Of a stretch of DNA of 64,000 bases, positions 54,425-63,052 are shown in pieces. The translations under genes and the position numbers were made by a program. The stretch is from Candidatus Venteria ishoeyi (GTDB lineage Bacteria > Pseudomonadota > Gammaproteobacteria > Beggiatoales > Beggiatoaceae): the NCBI RefSeq assembly GCF_030378065.1, contig NZ_JAUCGJ010000017.1, forward strand, positions 20,003-84,002, written 5' to 3'. How positions within the stretch are numbered: the first letter of the stretch is position 1; each line of letters starts with the position of its first letter. Below the pieces are notes generated by a model. That model was not told the DNA's origin and ran no database searches. It saw only the letters and a list, made by a program, of their open reading frames with translations.

Positions 54425-54458
54425 AGGGATAACACCCCTGCGCAGGGGTGTTATCCCT
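54425..54458. repeat. Perfect 34-bp palindrome between folD and hisD
   Basis: The two 17-base halves (54425-54441 and 54442-54458) are exact reverse complements with no spacer, core ACCCCTGC|GCAGGGGT. There is no T-run on the minus strand after it, so it fits a REP-like element better than an intrinsic terminator. A related core occurs near 4139. Confidence 0.6.
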
Positions 54459-54469
54459 CGCAGCGCCAG

Positions 54470-55342
54470 TTATGTCCCTGAATCTGTCGCCAATTTCGCC
54501 GCCAGCAGGGTATTTTCCAGCAAGGTGGCAACCGTCATCGGCCCCACACCGCCCGGCACTGGCGTAATCCAGGCGGCATTTTTAGCCGCACCGGCAAACT
54601 CAACATCACCGACTAATTTGCCGCTGTCCAGACGGTTAATGCCAACATCAACCACAATAGCGCCTGGTTTAATCCATGCACCCGGTACAAATTCCGGCAC
54701 GCCCACGGCTGCCACCACAATATCGGCATTGCGCACCTTGGCTTCCAGATCTTTGGTTTTGCTGTGGCACACGGTGATGGTGCAACGCGCCATCAATAAT
54801 TCCAAAGCCATAGGCCGCCCGACAATATTGGATTGACCAATAATCACCGCATCCAGCCCCGCCAGTTCCTGCCCGGTTTTTGCCAGCATAGTCATCACCC
54901 CTTTGGGCGTGCAGGGTTGCAGGCGTGGCATACGCAGGGTTAATTTGCCGATATTATAGGGATGGAAACCATCCACGTCTTTATCTGGATGAATGTGCTC
55001 GATCACGATATCGGCATCTATATGATCCGGCAGTGGCAATTGCACCAATATACCGTGGATTTCCGGGTCGGCATTGAGCCGATCAATTTGTTCCAGCAAA
55101 GCGTCCTGGCTGGTGTCTATGGGTAAATCGATGGATTTGGATACAAAACCCACTTCATCACAGGATTTACGTTTATTGCGCACATAAACCTGAGAAGCGG
55201 CATTTTCACCGACTAAAATCACGGCAAGCCCTGGCGCGGATAAGCCGTCTGCCAGGCGTTGCTCGACCTGGGTTTTAATTTGCTGGCGTAGTTCTGCGGC
55301 AATGGCCTTGCCGTCTAAAAGCTGTGCTGTTGCGTCTGTCAT
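54470..55342 (-). CDS. folD: Bifunctional methylene-THF dehydrogenase/methenyl-THF cyclohydrolase
   Basis: One-carbon folate enzyme, 290 residues. Signatures are [28 protein letters not shown] (catalytic Tyr and Lys), [56 protein letters not shown] and [31 protein letters not shown] precedes the ATG and overlaps the end of the autotransporter gene, 11 bases away, so both are probably on one mRNA. Confidence 0.96.
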   Translation of the reverse strand: MTDATAQLLDGKAIAAELRQQIKTQVEQRLADGLSAPGLAVILVGENAASQVYVRNKRKSCDEVGFVSKSIDLPIDTSQDALLEQIDRLNADPEIHGILVQLPLPDHIDADIVIEHIHPDKDVDGFHPYNIGKLTLRMPRLQPCTPKGVMTMLAKTGQELAGLDAVIIGQSNIVGRPMALELLMARCTITVCHSKTKDLEAKVRNADIVVAAVGVPEFVPGAWIKPGAIVVDVGINRLDSGKLVGDVEFAGAAKNAAWITPVPGGVGPMTVATLLENTLLAAKLATDSGT

Positions 55343-55353
55343 ATATTGTCCTT

Positions 55354-57078
55354 TTAAAACTCGCTGCGCAATCCAATGCTCATCGCATCATATTCCAAGC
55401 CGGTTTTTTCAAACAGTTTCTCGTAACTGGCAAATACCGTCATGCGTTTGTATTCACCGCTAAAGCCAAAATTAATGATGCCATACATCACATCGCGTTT
55501 ATCCCCGGTGATGCTGAAACGTTTTTGCGCGGCATCCTGCTGGAAATAACCCTGTAATACACTGCGATCACCTTTGAGATCATAAACACCCTGGATACCG
55601 AAGAAAGGCACGAAACTGGTTTGTCCAATCTGGGTAAGATAACTTAAACGCCAGCCCAGGCGCATACGGGTAGACTCCACGTCATAACCATCGATATTCA
55701 TGCCCAGCGCTGCGCCATCCTCGCTGCCGGATAACGATTCGCTGATGTCCTTGATGCTGGTTTTCAGGTAATCCAGATACATGCTGGGGGTTAACAAGAA
55801 GTTTTTTGCCAGCGGAATATGTCCACCAACGCCAATGCTGGCCCAGTATTGATTGCTGTCATTGCTTGAACTGGCAATTTGGTTGACCAGGGTATTGCTA
55901 CCGTCTAATTGGTAACGGATATAACGTTCATTATCAAAGCTGTTGCGCCCGAAACCGGCGATGGCATCCATAAAAAACTTGTTAGTTTCATACAGGCTGC
56001 CATAAATAGACAGGCTGTAACCATCGGTGCTGAAACGTCCGGCCTGTTCGTGGAAATCGGTTTTGATATGTTGATACCCCAGTGCCGCACCGACAACCGC
56101 ATAATCAGACAGCCGGTAATCACCACCCAGGGTCAGCCCTGTGGTATCAAATTTGAAACCGGTTTCACGTTCGCTGGTATCACTGTCTCCTGCCACCACA
56201 TCACCGGTGGCATAAATTGACCAGCGTTTGTTGTCTACCGTGCTGTCATTACAATATTTTTTGGGACTGAATAATTCGTTTGCCAGCAGAATTTCATTAT
56301 TTTGTTTCACTCTTAAACCGCTGATATCCACGCAACTGACACCACGGCGCAGCGCCGTTAAACGTGAAGCCACATTGCGTTGCTGCACGGATAAGCCGTC
56401 AATGGCAAGTTGTCCTTGCGCCAGATATTCTTCCGGGGCGATATTTTGCAGGGCATTGGATACCTGATCGGTATGGTCGTGGACGTTATCCATCAAGTCA
56501 TAAAAGGTATTGAGTAGTTCCGGGCTGGCATCACCGTTAGACACAACATCAAGAATATTCTCGGCAATCGCCACCTGGGTTGGATTGCGCGCTGCCTTAA
56601 GCAGGTCATCAGGGTTACGCATATCATCATTAGTAATTGTCACAGTCACGCTATTTTGACCGCCGCTGGCACCGCCTGTGAGATTGCTCAGCAGCACTTG
56701 AAAACTGCGTTCCTGGGTTTCTACTGTGCTGTTATCGATAATCGGCACAGTGATAAATTTAATGCCACTCTCAGTGTCTGCCCAACTTAAAGTGCCTTGC
56801 GTACTGGTATAAGCTTCACCCGCCTGCGCGCTGACATCAAGCGTGTTATAGTCAGCAGCAACCGCGCCAGAACTACCTGCCGTGCGATTAACTGCTAAAG
56901 TGATTTCTCCAATATTTTCTGATACCTGAATGTTACCGCTGGCAAAACCAATTTGCCCTGGTGTGGGATCAGGCATTTGTCCGGGGGTACTACCACCATT
57001 ATAGGCGGGTAATAGTGGAGAAAATAGAAATAAAATCAAACAGAAAGCATGACCCGGTAATCTCATCGGTGATTTCAT
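55354..57078 (-). CDS. Autotransporter with N-terminal Calx-beta domain
   Basis: A 574-residue type V secreted surface protein. A signal peptide (1-25) is followed by a Calx-beta domain (about 43-155: [17 protein letters not shown], the [30 protein letters not shown] segment, VTVTITNDD), which usually binds calcium. An alpha-helical linker (about 160-270) comes next, then a C-terminal beta-barrel (about 300-574) ending SIGLRSEF with the terminal Phe needed for outer-membrane insertion. The passenger is small and shows no protease motif, so adhesion is more likely than catalysis. AAGGA precedes ATG 57078. It lies directly upstream of folD on the same strand. Confidence 0.87.
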   Translation of the reverse strand: MKSPMRLPGHAFCLILFLFSPLLPAYNGGSTPGQMPDPTPGQIGFASGNIQVSENIGEITLAVNRTAGSSGAVAADYNTLDVSAQAGEAYTSTQGTLSWADTESGIKFITVPIIDNSTVETQERSFQVLLSNLTGGASGGQNSVTVTITNDDMRNPDDLLKAARNPTQVAIAENILDVVSNGDASPELLNTFYDLMDNVHDHTDQVSNALQNIAPEEYLAQGQLAIDGLSVQQRNVASRLTALRRGVSCVDISGLRVKQNNEILLANELFSPKKYCNDSTVDNKRWSIYATGDVVAGDSDTSERETGFKFDTTGLTLGGDYRLSDYAVVGAALGYQHIKTDFHEQAGRFSTDGYSLSIYGSLYETNKFFMDAIAGFGRNSFDNERYIRYQLDGSNTLVNQIASSSNDSNQYWASIGVGGHIPLAKNFLLTPSMYLDYLKTSIKDISESLSGSEDGAALGMNIDGYDVESTRMRLGWRLSYLTQIGQTSFVPFFGIQGVYDLKGDRSVLQGYFQQDAAQKRFSITGDKRDVMYGIINFGFSGEYKRMTVFASYEKLFEKTGLEYDAMSIGLRSEF

Positions 57079-57248
57079 CTTTTTATTATCCTTATGATCT
57101 CTTGAAACAGGTGATTGTTAAGCTGGAAGATTTATTGCAATAGTTTAAATGATTTTATATGGGAATGTGGGGTATATTTTTGCATGATTTTTGATGGAAT
57201 AAAAATTCCAGACAACAAAACTCCAGACAACCAGCGAGTGTTTTGCGC

Positions 57249-58139
57249 ATGAAATTTTTTCATTTATCTAATATTAAGCAGTTACTATATTTTGTACAAA
57301 ATAGGGGGCGGCAAGGCACAAATGAAAATCAGCGCGAAGAAAAAGTGGTTTTTTCGTATTTCAAGCCCACAAAACCTATAAAAAAGAAGCTTTTACGTAA
57401 TACCTTTTTATGCTGTATTGGTATTTTTTATGCGTTGTCTGTAGCGGCAACAGATGAATTACCGGAAGGTTTTGACCTGCCGCTGTTTTCCGCAGATTAT
57501 GAAGTGTTCTTAATGGGTTTGCATATTTCAAATGCCAGACGCAGCTTAAAACAAGTGGGGCCAAAACGTTTTTTGTTAAAAACAGAGATGGAACTCACAG
57601 GCGTTGCTTCCTGGATTCGTAGTGATGTGATCAATATCAGCAGCCTGTGGGAATGGCAGGATAATCATGCCATGCGTCCCTTACAATACCGTTACGCGCA
57701 TCAGGGCAAAAAAAAACAACGTAGCCAGCGCATCGATTTTGACTGGGACAAGCAACAGGCACACAGTCAGAAAAATCAGGAACAATGGTTGTTAGCATTA
57801 CAACCGGGGACTTTAGATCCTTTATTATCCTATCTGATGCTGATTCGGAATTTACAGCAGGGAAAAATTGCAGACTTTCGTTTTTTACTGGCGGAAAAAA
57901 ATGAAGTGAAATATTTCACTTTGAAATATGAAGGCGAAGAAACCTTAAAAACCAAACTGGGAAACTTAAAAACTCTGAAGTTCAGCCGGATAAACCCGGA
58001 TAATCCTGAACGCCACAGCGCCATGTGGTGCGCACCGGATTTGCGTTATCTCCCGGTGCGCATTGATCATACAGAACCCGGCAATAAGACCATAAGCGCC
58101 TGGATTAGCCAGATTAACCATCTGGATCGTGTTCAATGA
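57249..58139 (+). CDS. DUF3108 family exported protein
   Basis: A 296-residue protein of the DUF3108 family (periplasmic, beta-rich, function unknown). Family features are FDLPLFSADYEVFLMGLHISNARRSL, the RSDVINISSLWEWQDNHAMRPLQYRYAHQGKKK block and the C-terminal AMWCAPDLRYLPVRIDHTEPG. The signal-like segment KKKLLRNTFLCCIGIFYALSVAA lies about 50 residues in, so the true start may be downstream (GTG 57342 is a candidate); ATG 57249 has no clear ribosome site. A DUF3108 protein beside exported and PilZ-type genes hints at an envelope role, not more. Confidence 0.8.
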   Translation: MKFFHLSNIKQLLYFVQNRGRQGTNENQREEKVVFSYFKPTKPIKKKLLRNTFLCCIGIFYALSVAATDELPEGFDLPLFSADYEVFLMGLHISNARRSLKQVGPKRFLLKTEMELTGVASWIRSDVINISSLWEWQDNHAMRPLQYRYAHQGKKKQRSQRIDFDWDKQQAHSQKNQEQWLLALQPGTLDPLLSYLMLIRNLQQGKIADFRFLLAEKNEVKYFTLKYEGEETLKTKLGNLKTLKFSRINPDNPERHSAMWCAPDLRYLPVRIDHTEPGNKTISAWISQINHLDRVQ

Positions 58140-58330
58140 AAGCGTCATTCAGTACTTATGCCACTGTAAGCCGTTTTCATCTCACGCTGATTATTGTTGG
58201 CATTGTTCCGGGAATGCTCTGTAATCAGTATTCCCGAAATAGCTTAAAAAGTAATTTTTACTTTTACCTGTTTGCGTTCCTCTTTATACTGTGTCAGGCA
58301 CATTCAGATTCTGCTCATAATGCTGTTTAG
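58136..58330 (+). CDS. Doubtful 64-residue hydrophobic protein
   Basis: An open frame whose ATG overlaps the DUF3108 stop (ATGA), with two hydrophobic stretches (LTLIIVGIVPGMLC and FYFYLFAFLFILC). No family is recognised. It may be only the leader region of the next gene, since a TTTACC-16 bp-TATACT promoter-like pair lies within it near 58262-58289. Confidence 0.25.
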   Translation: MKASFSTYATVSRFHLTLIIVGIVPGMLCNQYSRNSLKSNFYFYLFAFLFILCQAHSDSAHNAV

Positions 58331-58353
58331 TTTTATCTATCAGGAATAACGCG

Positions 58354-60021
58354 ATGAAAACCAATTTTTATTTTCTTTTCACAGGGCTGTTGTTGTGTTC
58401 CTTGAACACCCAGGCTGAAAACCTGAGTGTTGCGCACAACAGGTTGCAGCAGGCCCTGTTGCAATGTGAAAACATCATGAATTCACCCCTGCCGGAAAAT
58501 AAAGTGGCTTTGCGGGTCATGCAGCGTGCTTATAAAAAATACCGTTTATACCGTGATTACGCCTTGAGATTAGATGCCGGTATTCGCCATTCAAAGCAAG
58601 CTTATGACGGAGAAAGCAATTTTGCCGGTAGCAGTATGGGTAAAATGCTGAGCTATTGTGAAAAACATCTGGAAAAGCATTTAAACCAAGCCAGACAGCG
58701 ACTTGAAAAAGAGCAACAACGGCAATTAGAAATTCAGCAGAAACGGGAAAAACATCAGCAGCAGTTATTGAAGCAGAGTTTACACGCGGTGCATCAGGCG
58801 CTGGAAAATCGCTGCCTGCCTTATTTTGAGCAACAACCGGCAGAACAACTCAGTGATGAAAGCATTGAAAAATTACATATGGATTATCAGGCTTATCGCT
58901 TATTAACCCGTAATGCCTTATCGATTTATCCCGCGATAGAAACCCATGTTTACGCTTTTCATAAGCAACAACAATCCGTGCAGGACTGGCTGGATCAATG
59001 TGAAAGTGCGTTTGCCATCTATCAGGCGAAAGCGATTGTACCCGAGCCAGAGCCTGTAGCCGCAGAGGAAGATGCGGAAGATGTGGAAGACGTGGAAGAC
59101 GTGGAAAGCGTGGAAAGCGTGGAAAGCGTGGAAAGCGTGGAAAGCGTGGAAAGCGTGGAAAGCGTGGAAAGCGTGGAAAGCGTGGAAAGCGTGGAAAGCG
59201 TGGAAAGCGTGGAAAGCGTGGAAAGCACAGAAGAGATTGGCACGGAAGAGATTGGCACGGAAGAAGCCGCTACAGAAGCAGGTGATGATGAAGTTGAAGC
59301 CAGTGAATCTGACTTGGTCGCAGAGACGGAAGAGGCGCTTGCAGTGGAAGAAACCAGCACTGAAACTGATGTAGACGCGGTATCCGGGCAGGCTGAAGCA
59401 GAAACTGCACTTGCCCCTTTAACCAATATTCCAGTGCCTAAGCCTATGTTAGAACAAGCGTCAACTGAAACACCAACAGCAGCGGAGAAAGTGGTAGAAG
59501 ACGTATCAACAGAGACCGAAGCTGAAGCTGCCACAGTAGCAACTGAGACTCCAGCAATTGAAACAACAGATATGGAAGAAACGCTCACAGAAGAAACAGC
59601 CGCAGAAAAAATCTCGGCTGAAGAAACAACCGACACAGCCGTCAGCGAAGTCGAAGCAGCAGAAGAAACCATTGCCGAAGATATAGACGATGCTGAAGAT
59701 GTGGAAATGGAAGTGGTTGAAAAAACCGATGCTGAAGTCTCTGAAACTGTAGCCAAAACGGAAGATGATGGTGATGAAAATTATGCGGAAGCGGATGATT
59801 TTGAAAATATGATTGCCGAAGTTGAAGGTGACAGGGTGAAAGTGCTGGAAGATGAAGGCCGCAGCCCGGATTATTCGGATAATGATGACACCTATATTGC
59901 AGAAACCTGGTTTTTTGAAGATATGGAAGGTGATAATCCCGTAGAATGTCGTATTTATGCCTTTAATGAAAGCCAACTGGATGGTGAAGTGGAAGTGATG
60001 GAAGGAGCCTGCCCCGAATGA
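58354..60021 (+). CDS. Exported, very acidic repeat protein with (Val-Glu-Ser)14 tract
   Basis: A 555-residue protein of unknown function. It has a signal peptide (1-21, ending LNTQA). A helical, Gln- and Lys-rich N-terminal domain (about 22-225) has coiled-coil character and paired cysteines (CENIM, SYCEKH, ENRCLP and DQCESA). A long disordered Glu/Thr/Ala/Ser-rich region (about 230-500) starts with a perfect VES tandem repeat encoded by 14 copies of a 9-bp unit. A more ordered C-terminal end (about 505-555: [27 protein letters not shown]) closes it. The repeat is a multiple of three, so copy changes keep the frame. The ATG follows CAGGAATAACGCG. Confidence 0.8.
   Translation: MKTNFYFLFTGLLLCSLNTQAENLSVAHNRLQQALLQCENIMNSPLPENKVALRVMQRAYKKYRLYRDYALRLDAGIRHSKQAYDGESNFAGSSMGKMLSYCEKHLEKHLNQARQRLEKEQQRQLEIQQKREKHQQQLLKQSLHAVHQALENRCLPYFEQQPAEQLSDESIEKLHMDYQAYRLLTRNALSIYPAIETHVYAFHKQQQSVQDWLDQCESAFAIYQAKAIVPEPEPVAAEEDAEDVEDVEDVESVESVESVESVESVESVESVESVESVESVESVESVESVESTEEIGTEEIGTEEAATEAGDDEVEASESDLVAETEEALAVEETSTETDVDAVSGQAEAETALAPLTNIPVPKPMLEQASTETPTAAEKVVEDVSTETEAEAATVATETPAIETTDMEETLTEETAAEKISAEETTDTAVSEVEAAEETIAEDIDDAEDVEMEVVEKTDAEVSETVAKTEDDGDENYAEADDFENMIAEVEGDRVKVLEDEGRSPDYSDNDDTYIAETWFFEDMEGDNPVECRIYAFNESQLDGEVEVMEGACPE
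59101..59226 (+). repeat. VNTR: 14 perfect copies of GTGGAAAGC
   Basis: 126 bases of uninterrupted 9-bp units inside the acidic protein gene, preceded by two variant units (GTGGAAGAC). Perfect identity implies recent expansion by slippage. Open frames on other frames here (Ser-Thr-Leu and Lys-Ala-Trp repeats) are shadows. Confidence 0.95.
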
Positions 60022-60097
60022 ACGGTATTAATAAATTTTGATGTCACTGCCGGTGTGTTGGCAATATCAATGACAACCGGGCAGTCGCAAAGCAGAC

Positions 60098-60261
60098 TTA
60101 GGAATGAGAATTTTATAACTTCAGCAACCTGGCTGGTCTTTTTCTCCATTTTCTGCGTTCCGAAAACAGTTACATAGCTTGCTATGCGCCTGTTTTCACG
60201 CCTTGAAAATGAATAAAAATCCTGCGCCCAGTTTCTGTATTTATTTTATCCTCACTCCTTA
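60098..60261 (+). repeat. Palindromic MITE-like element, copy E (164 bp)
   Basis: TTAGGAATGAG... at left and ...CTCACTCCTTA at right; nearly identical to copy C. It fills most of the gap between the acidic protein gene and the PilZ gene. Confidence 0.85.
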
Positions 60262-60315
60262 TATAAAAACTTTTTGAAGCCCCGGAATTGGTTGGGTTTG
60301 GAAATGGAGCAATAA

Positions 60316-60675
60316 ATGGCACTGAAAAAAGGCGGCATGATGGGCCGGGGTATGCTCACCCTGCACATTGACAGCATTGAAAAACTATATTTCTCTTATT
60401 TGCCTTTCCTTAAAAATGGGGGTTTATTTGTTGAAACTGAAAAAAAATACCGTTTAGGCAGTGAGGTATTTATGTTATTAACCCTGCCGGATGAAACAGA
60501 AAAGCTGCCCGTTGCCGGTAAAGTGGTGTGGATTAACCCCAAAGGCGTACAGGGTGGACGTCCTTGCGGCATCGGCGTACATTTTGGTGAAATGGATAAG
60601 GGCAATACCCGCAGTAAAATTGAAACCATGTTAGTGAAAATGAGCCGTTCCAGTAAATCCACTTATACCATGTAG
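60316..60675 (+). CDS. pilZ: PilZ-domain protein (type IV pilus PilZ type)
   Basis: A 119-residue protein of the type IV pilus PilZ subgroup: GMLTLHIDSIEKLYFSYLPFLKNGGLFVETEKKYRLGSEVFMLLTLP, then KVVWINPKGVQGGRPCGIGVHF. This subgroup lacks the usual c-di-GMP RxxxR motif and acts in pilus assembly with PilB and FimX-like partners. The tatD gene follows 99 bases later, the usual pilZ-tatD order in gammaproteobacteria, although holB and tmk are not upstream. A GGAGC site precedes the ATG. Confidence 0.92.
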   Translation: MALKKGGMMGRGMLTLHIDSIEKLYFSYLPFLKNGGLFVETEKKYRLGSEVFMLLTLPDETEKLPVAGKVVWINPKGVQGGRPCGIGVHFGEMDKGNTRSKIETMLVKMSRSSKSTYTM

Positions 60676-60774
60676 GAAAGCCGTTTACAGTTGACAGTTT
60701 GCTGTTTACGCTTACTGTCATGCTTGTCTCCACGCAACTGAAATTACGATTAAATTTAAGCTCAAAATAAAACC

Positions 60775-61548
60775 ATGTTAATAGACTCCCACTGTCATTT
60801 AAATCTTAGCGATCAGAATATTGAACAACTGGTCAGCTTTGCAGAAAAACAAGGCATTGATGCCATCTTAAACGTGTCCGTGGATATGGACAGTTTCCCG
60901 GATATATTAGCCACTGCAACGACTTATGAAAATGTTTTTGCATCCGTAGGCGTACACCCGAATACCGAAGAAGCCAATCCTGTCACTGAATCAGCCTTAA
61001 TTGAGGCTGCGCAACACGACAAGGTGATTGCCATTGGTGAAACCGGTTTGGATTATCATTACAATCAGGGGGATATGGACTGGCAGCATGAACGCTTCCG
61101 GGTGCATATCCGCGCTGCCAAAGCCTGCAACAAACCATTGATTATTCATTGTCGTGAAGCGCCAGCGGATGTGATACGGATTTTACAAGAAGAAAACGCA
61201 CAAACCTGCGGCGGTGTGATGCACTGTTTTGTTGAAGATATGGATACAGCGCAGGCGGCGATGGATTTGGGGTTTTATATTTCATTTTCCGGCATTGTCA
61301 CTTTCAAAAATGCGAAAGCCCTGCAAGCCGTTGCCAAACAAGTGCCACAAGATCGCATCCTGGTTGAAACCGATGCCCCCTGGCTGGCCCCCACGCCCTA
61401 TCGCGGCAAACCCAATCAACCGGCTTATGTGTTGCATGTTGCAAAATTTTTAGCAGATTTGCGCGGCGAGGACTTTGAAACGCTGGCAAAAGCCACCACT
61501 AATAACTTTTTCAGGCTTTTTAACGCACATGGCAAAAATAAACAGTAA
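60775..61548 (+). CDS. tatD: TatD-family metal-dependent deoxyribonuclease
   Basis: A TIM-barrel metallohydrolase (257 residues) of the TatD/YcfH family, with a 3'-5' exonuclease or D-aminoacyl-tRNA-type hydrolase function in relatives. Metal ligands are visible in MLIDSHCHLN, AIGETGLDYHYN, PLIIHCREA, GVMHCF and LVETDAPWLAPTPYRGK. The position next to pilZ suggests the YcfH branch. Confidence 0.93.
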   Translation: MLIDSHCHLNLSDQNIEQLVSFAEKQGIDAILNVSVDMDSFPDILATATTYENVFASVGVHPNTEEANPVTESALIEAAQHDKVIAIGETGLDYHYNQGDMDWQHERFRVHIRAAKACNKPLIIHCREAPADVIRILQEENAQTCGGVMHCFVEDMDTAQAAMDLGFYISFSGIVTFKNAKALQAVAKQVPQDRILVETDAPWLAPTPYRGKPNQPAYVLHVAKFLADLRGEDFETLAKATTNNFFRLFNAHGKNKQ

Positions 61549-61556
61549 CAAAAATT

Positions 61557-61715
61557 ACGAGTCTGAAACACCCATTAGCGGACAGCCTGAAAAAAGCCTA
61601 TATTTCCGCGCTCAATAAAGCCGTTAGTGAAACCGGCCTACCTGAGCAGCATTTTCCAAAGCAATGTCCTTACGCCATTGAGCAAATGATGGATAAGGAT
61701 TTTTACCCAGAATAA
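61557..61715 (+). pseudogene. C-terminal remnant of a DUF29 gene
   Basis: A 52-codon frame without start codon reads HPLADSLKKAYISALNKAVSETG and then LPEQHFPKQCPYAIEQMMDKDFYPE, which matches the end of DUF29 proteins (etgL...FP..CPy..eqi.d.dF.P). Everything before it is missing; the frame opens inside the tatD 3' end. DUF29 genes are often mobile multicopy genes in filamentous bacteria. It marks the left border of the GC-richer module that follows. Confidence 0.65.
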
Positions 61716-61732
61716 ACCGAGCGTCAATACTG

Positions 61733-63046
61733 ATGGCTGATAACAACCCCGCACGGGAGTTTTACCGCGCCCTGGACACTGAACTGCGCTTACTGGATGA
61801 ATCCAGCGAAGACAGCCGTTATGTCAAAATCCTGCAACGTACCCCGGAAAAAGATCCGATTCTGGCACTGGCGCAAAATATTTTATTTGCCGATAGCAGC
61901 AGCGTGAACCTGCTCACCGGCTTTCGCGGCAATGGTAAAAGCACGGAATTACGGCGCTTAAAATGGAAGCTGGAAGCGCAGGGCTGCGTTGTGGTGCTGA
62001 TAGACATGGCAAATTATATGCTGTTCACCAAACCCGTGGAAATTAGTGATTTCACCTTATCGCTGATGGCGGGGCTGAGCGTGCAAATTCAGGAAAAATA
62101 CCAACTGGATAATGTCACGGAAAGCTATTGGGAACGCCTCAGCCATTTTCTGGACAGTGAAGTCCAGTTTGAATTCAGCGCCAAACTCAACAATGTCAGC
62201 CTGGGCATGGGGCTGAAAAACGATCCCGGCTTCAAAAAGAGCCTGCAAAAAGCCCTGCGCGGTCATTATGGCAACATCACCCAGCAAGCCAGAGAATATG
62301 TGACGGATCTGGTGACAAAACTGCGTGAAAAACAACAAGACCCGGACTTAAAAGTTGTGCTGCTGGTTGATTCCGTGGAGCAGATTCGCGGCATCGGCAT
62401 CAGCGATGAAGCCCAGGCTATTCACGACAGCGTGCGTGAACTGTTTTACGGGCAGGCAGGCAGCCTGCGTTTCCCCCTGCTGCATGTGGTATACACCATT
62501 CCTCCCTTTCTGCCGCCACTGATGCCGGGTATCGGCAAGGCATTCGGCGCGCCGGTGGTGTCATGGCCCAACGTGCATGTACGCAAAAAAAATGGTGAAG
62601 ACGATAAGGACGGGCTGAAACTGCTGGAAGACATCATCACCCGGCGCTATATGAACTGGCGTCAGTTTTTCAACCGCGATCAACTGCAACGACTGAGCCG
62701 CGCCACCGGCGGTGATTTACGCGATTTTTTCCGTGTTCTGCGCGAAGCCCTGATTGCTGCCAGCGTCACCGAAGACGGTGTTACCGATGCCATTGTCGAA
62801 CAGGTGAAAAACCGTCTGCGCCGTGAGCACCTGCCGATAGCCATTGATGATGCCCGCTGGCTGGCTAAAGTGCATGACAGCAAAGGTGTGGAACTGGAAT
62901 CCGTTGATAAACTGGCGGTGCTGGAACGGTTTTTTGACAACAACCTGATTATGAACTATCTCAACGGCGAGGACTGGTACGACGTGCATCCCCTGCTGCT
63001 GGAAGAAGTGCGGCGGCATGGCGTGAATGATGCTGCCGCCGGGTAA
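61733..63046 (+). CDS. P-loop (AAA/STAND-like) ATPase
   Basis: A 437-residue ATPase. Walker A is GFRGNGKST (Lys69) and a Walker B-like motif is VVLLVDSVEQ (Asp213, Glu216). A sensor-like Arg-rich stretch RRYMNWRQFF, a GGDLRDFFRVLREAL segment and a helical C-terminal lid follow. The first 55 residues (AREFYRALDTELRLLDESSEDSRYV) form a helical lead. No enzymatic effector domain is fused to it. The TPR protein gene begins 6 bases after the stop, so the two are a unit. The family resembles predicted NTP-dependent sensor/switch ATPases; the exact clade and cellular role are unknown to me. GC-rich compared with its neighbours. Confidence 0.8.
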   Translation: MADNNPAREFYRALDTELRLLDESSEDSRYVKILQRTPEKDPILALAQNILFADSSSVNLLTGFRGNGKSTELRRLKWKLEAQGCVVVLIDMANYMLFTKPVEISDFTLSLMAGLSVQIQEKYQLDNVTESYWERLSHFLDSEVQFEFSAKLNNVSLGMGLKNDPGFKKSLQKALRGHYGNITQQAREYVTDLVTKLREKQQDPDLKVVLLVDSVEQIRGIGISDEAQAIHDSVRELFYGQAGSLRFPLLHVVYTIPPFLPPLMPGIGKAFGAPVVSWPNVHVRKKNGEDDKDGLKLLEDIITRRYMNWRQFFNRDQLQRLSRATGGDLRDFFRVLREALIAASVTEDGVTDAIVEQVKNRLRREHLPIAIDDARWLAKVHDSKGVELESVDKLAVLERFFDNNLIMNYLNGEDWYDVHPLLLEEVRRHGVNDAAAG

Positions 63047-63052
63047 CATTTG

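Noticed and set aside
59101..59226. Possible CRISPR-like array
   Set aside because: The units are 9 bp with no spacers and lie in a coding frame.
59022..59756. Long minus-strand frame of Ser-Thr-Leu repeats and a plus-strand Lys-Ala-Trp frame
   Set aside because: Both are shadows of the 9-bp VNTR in the acidic protein gene, which has a signal peptide and sensible ends.
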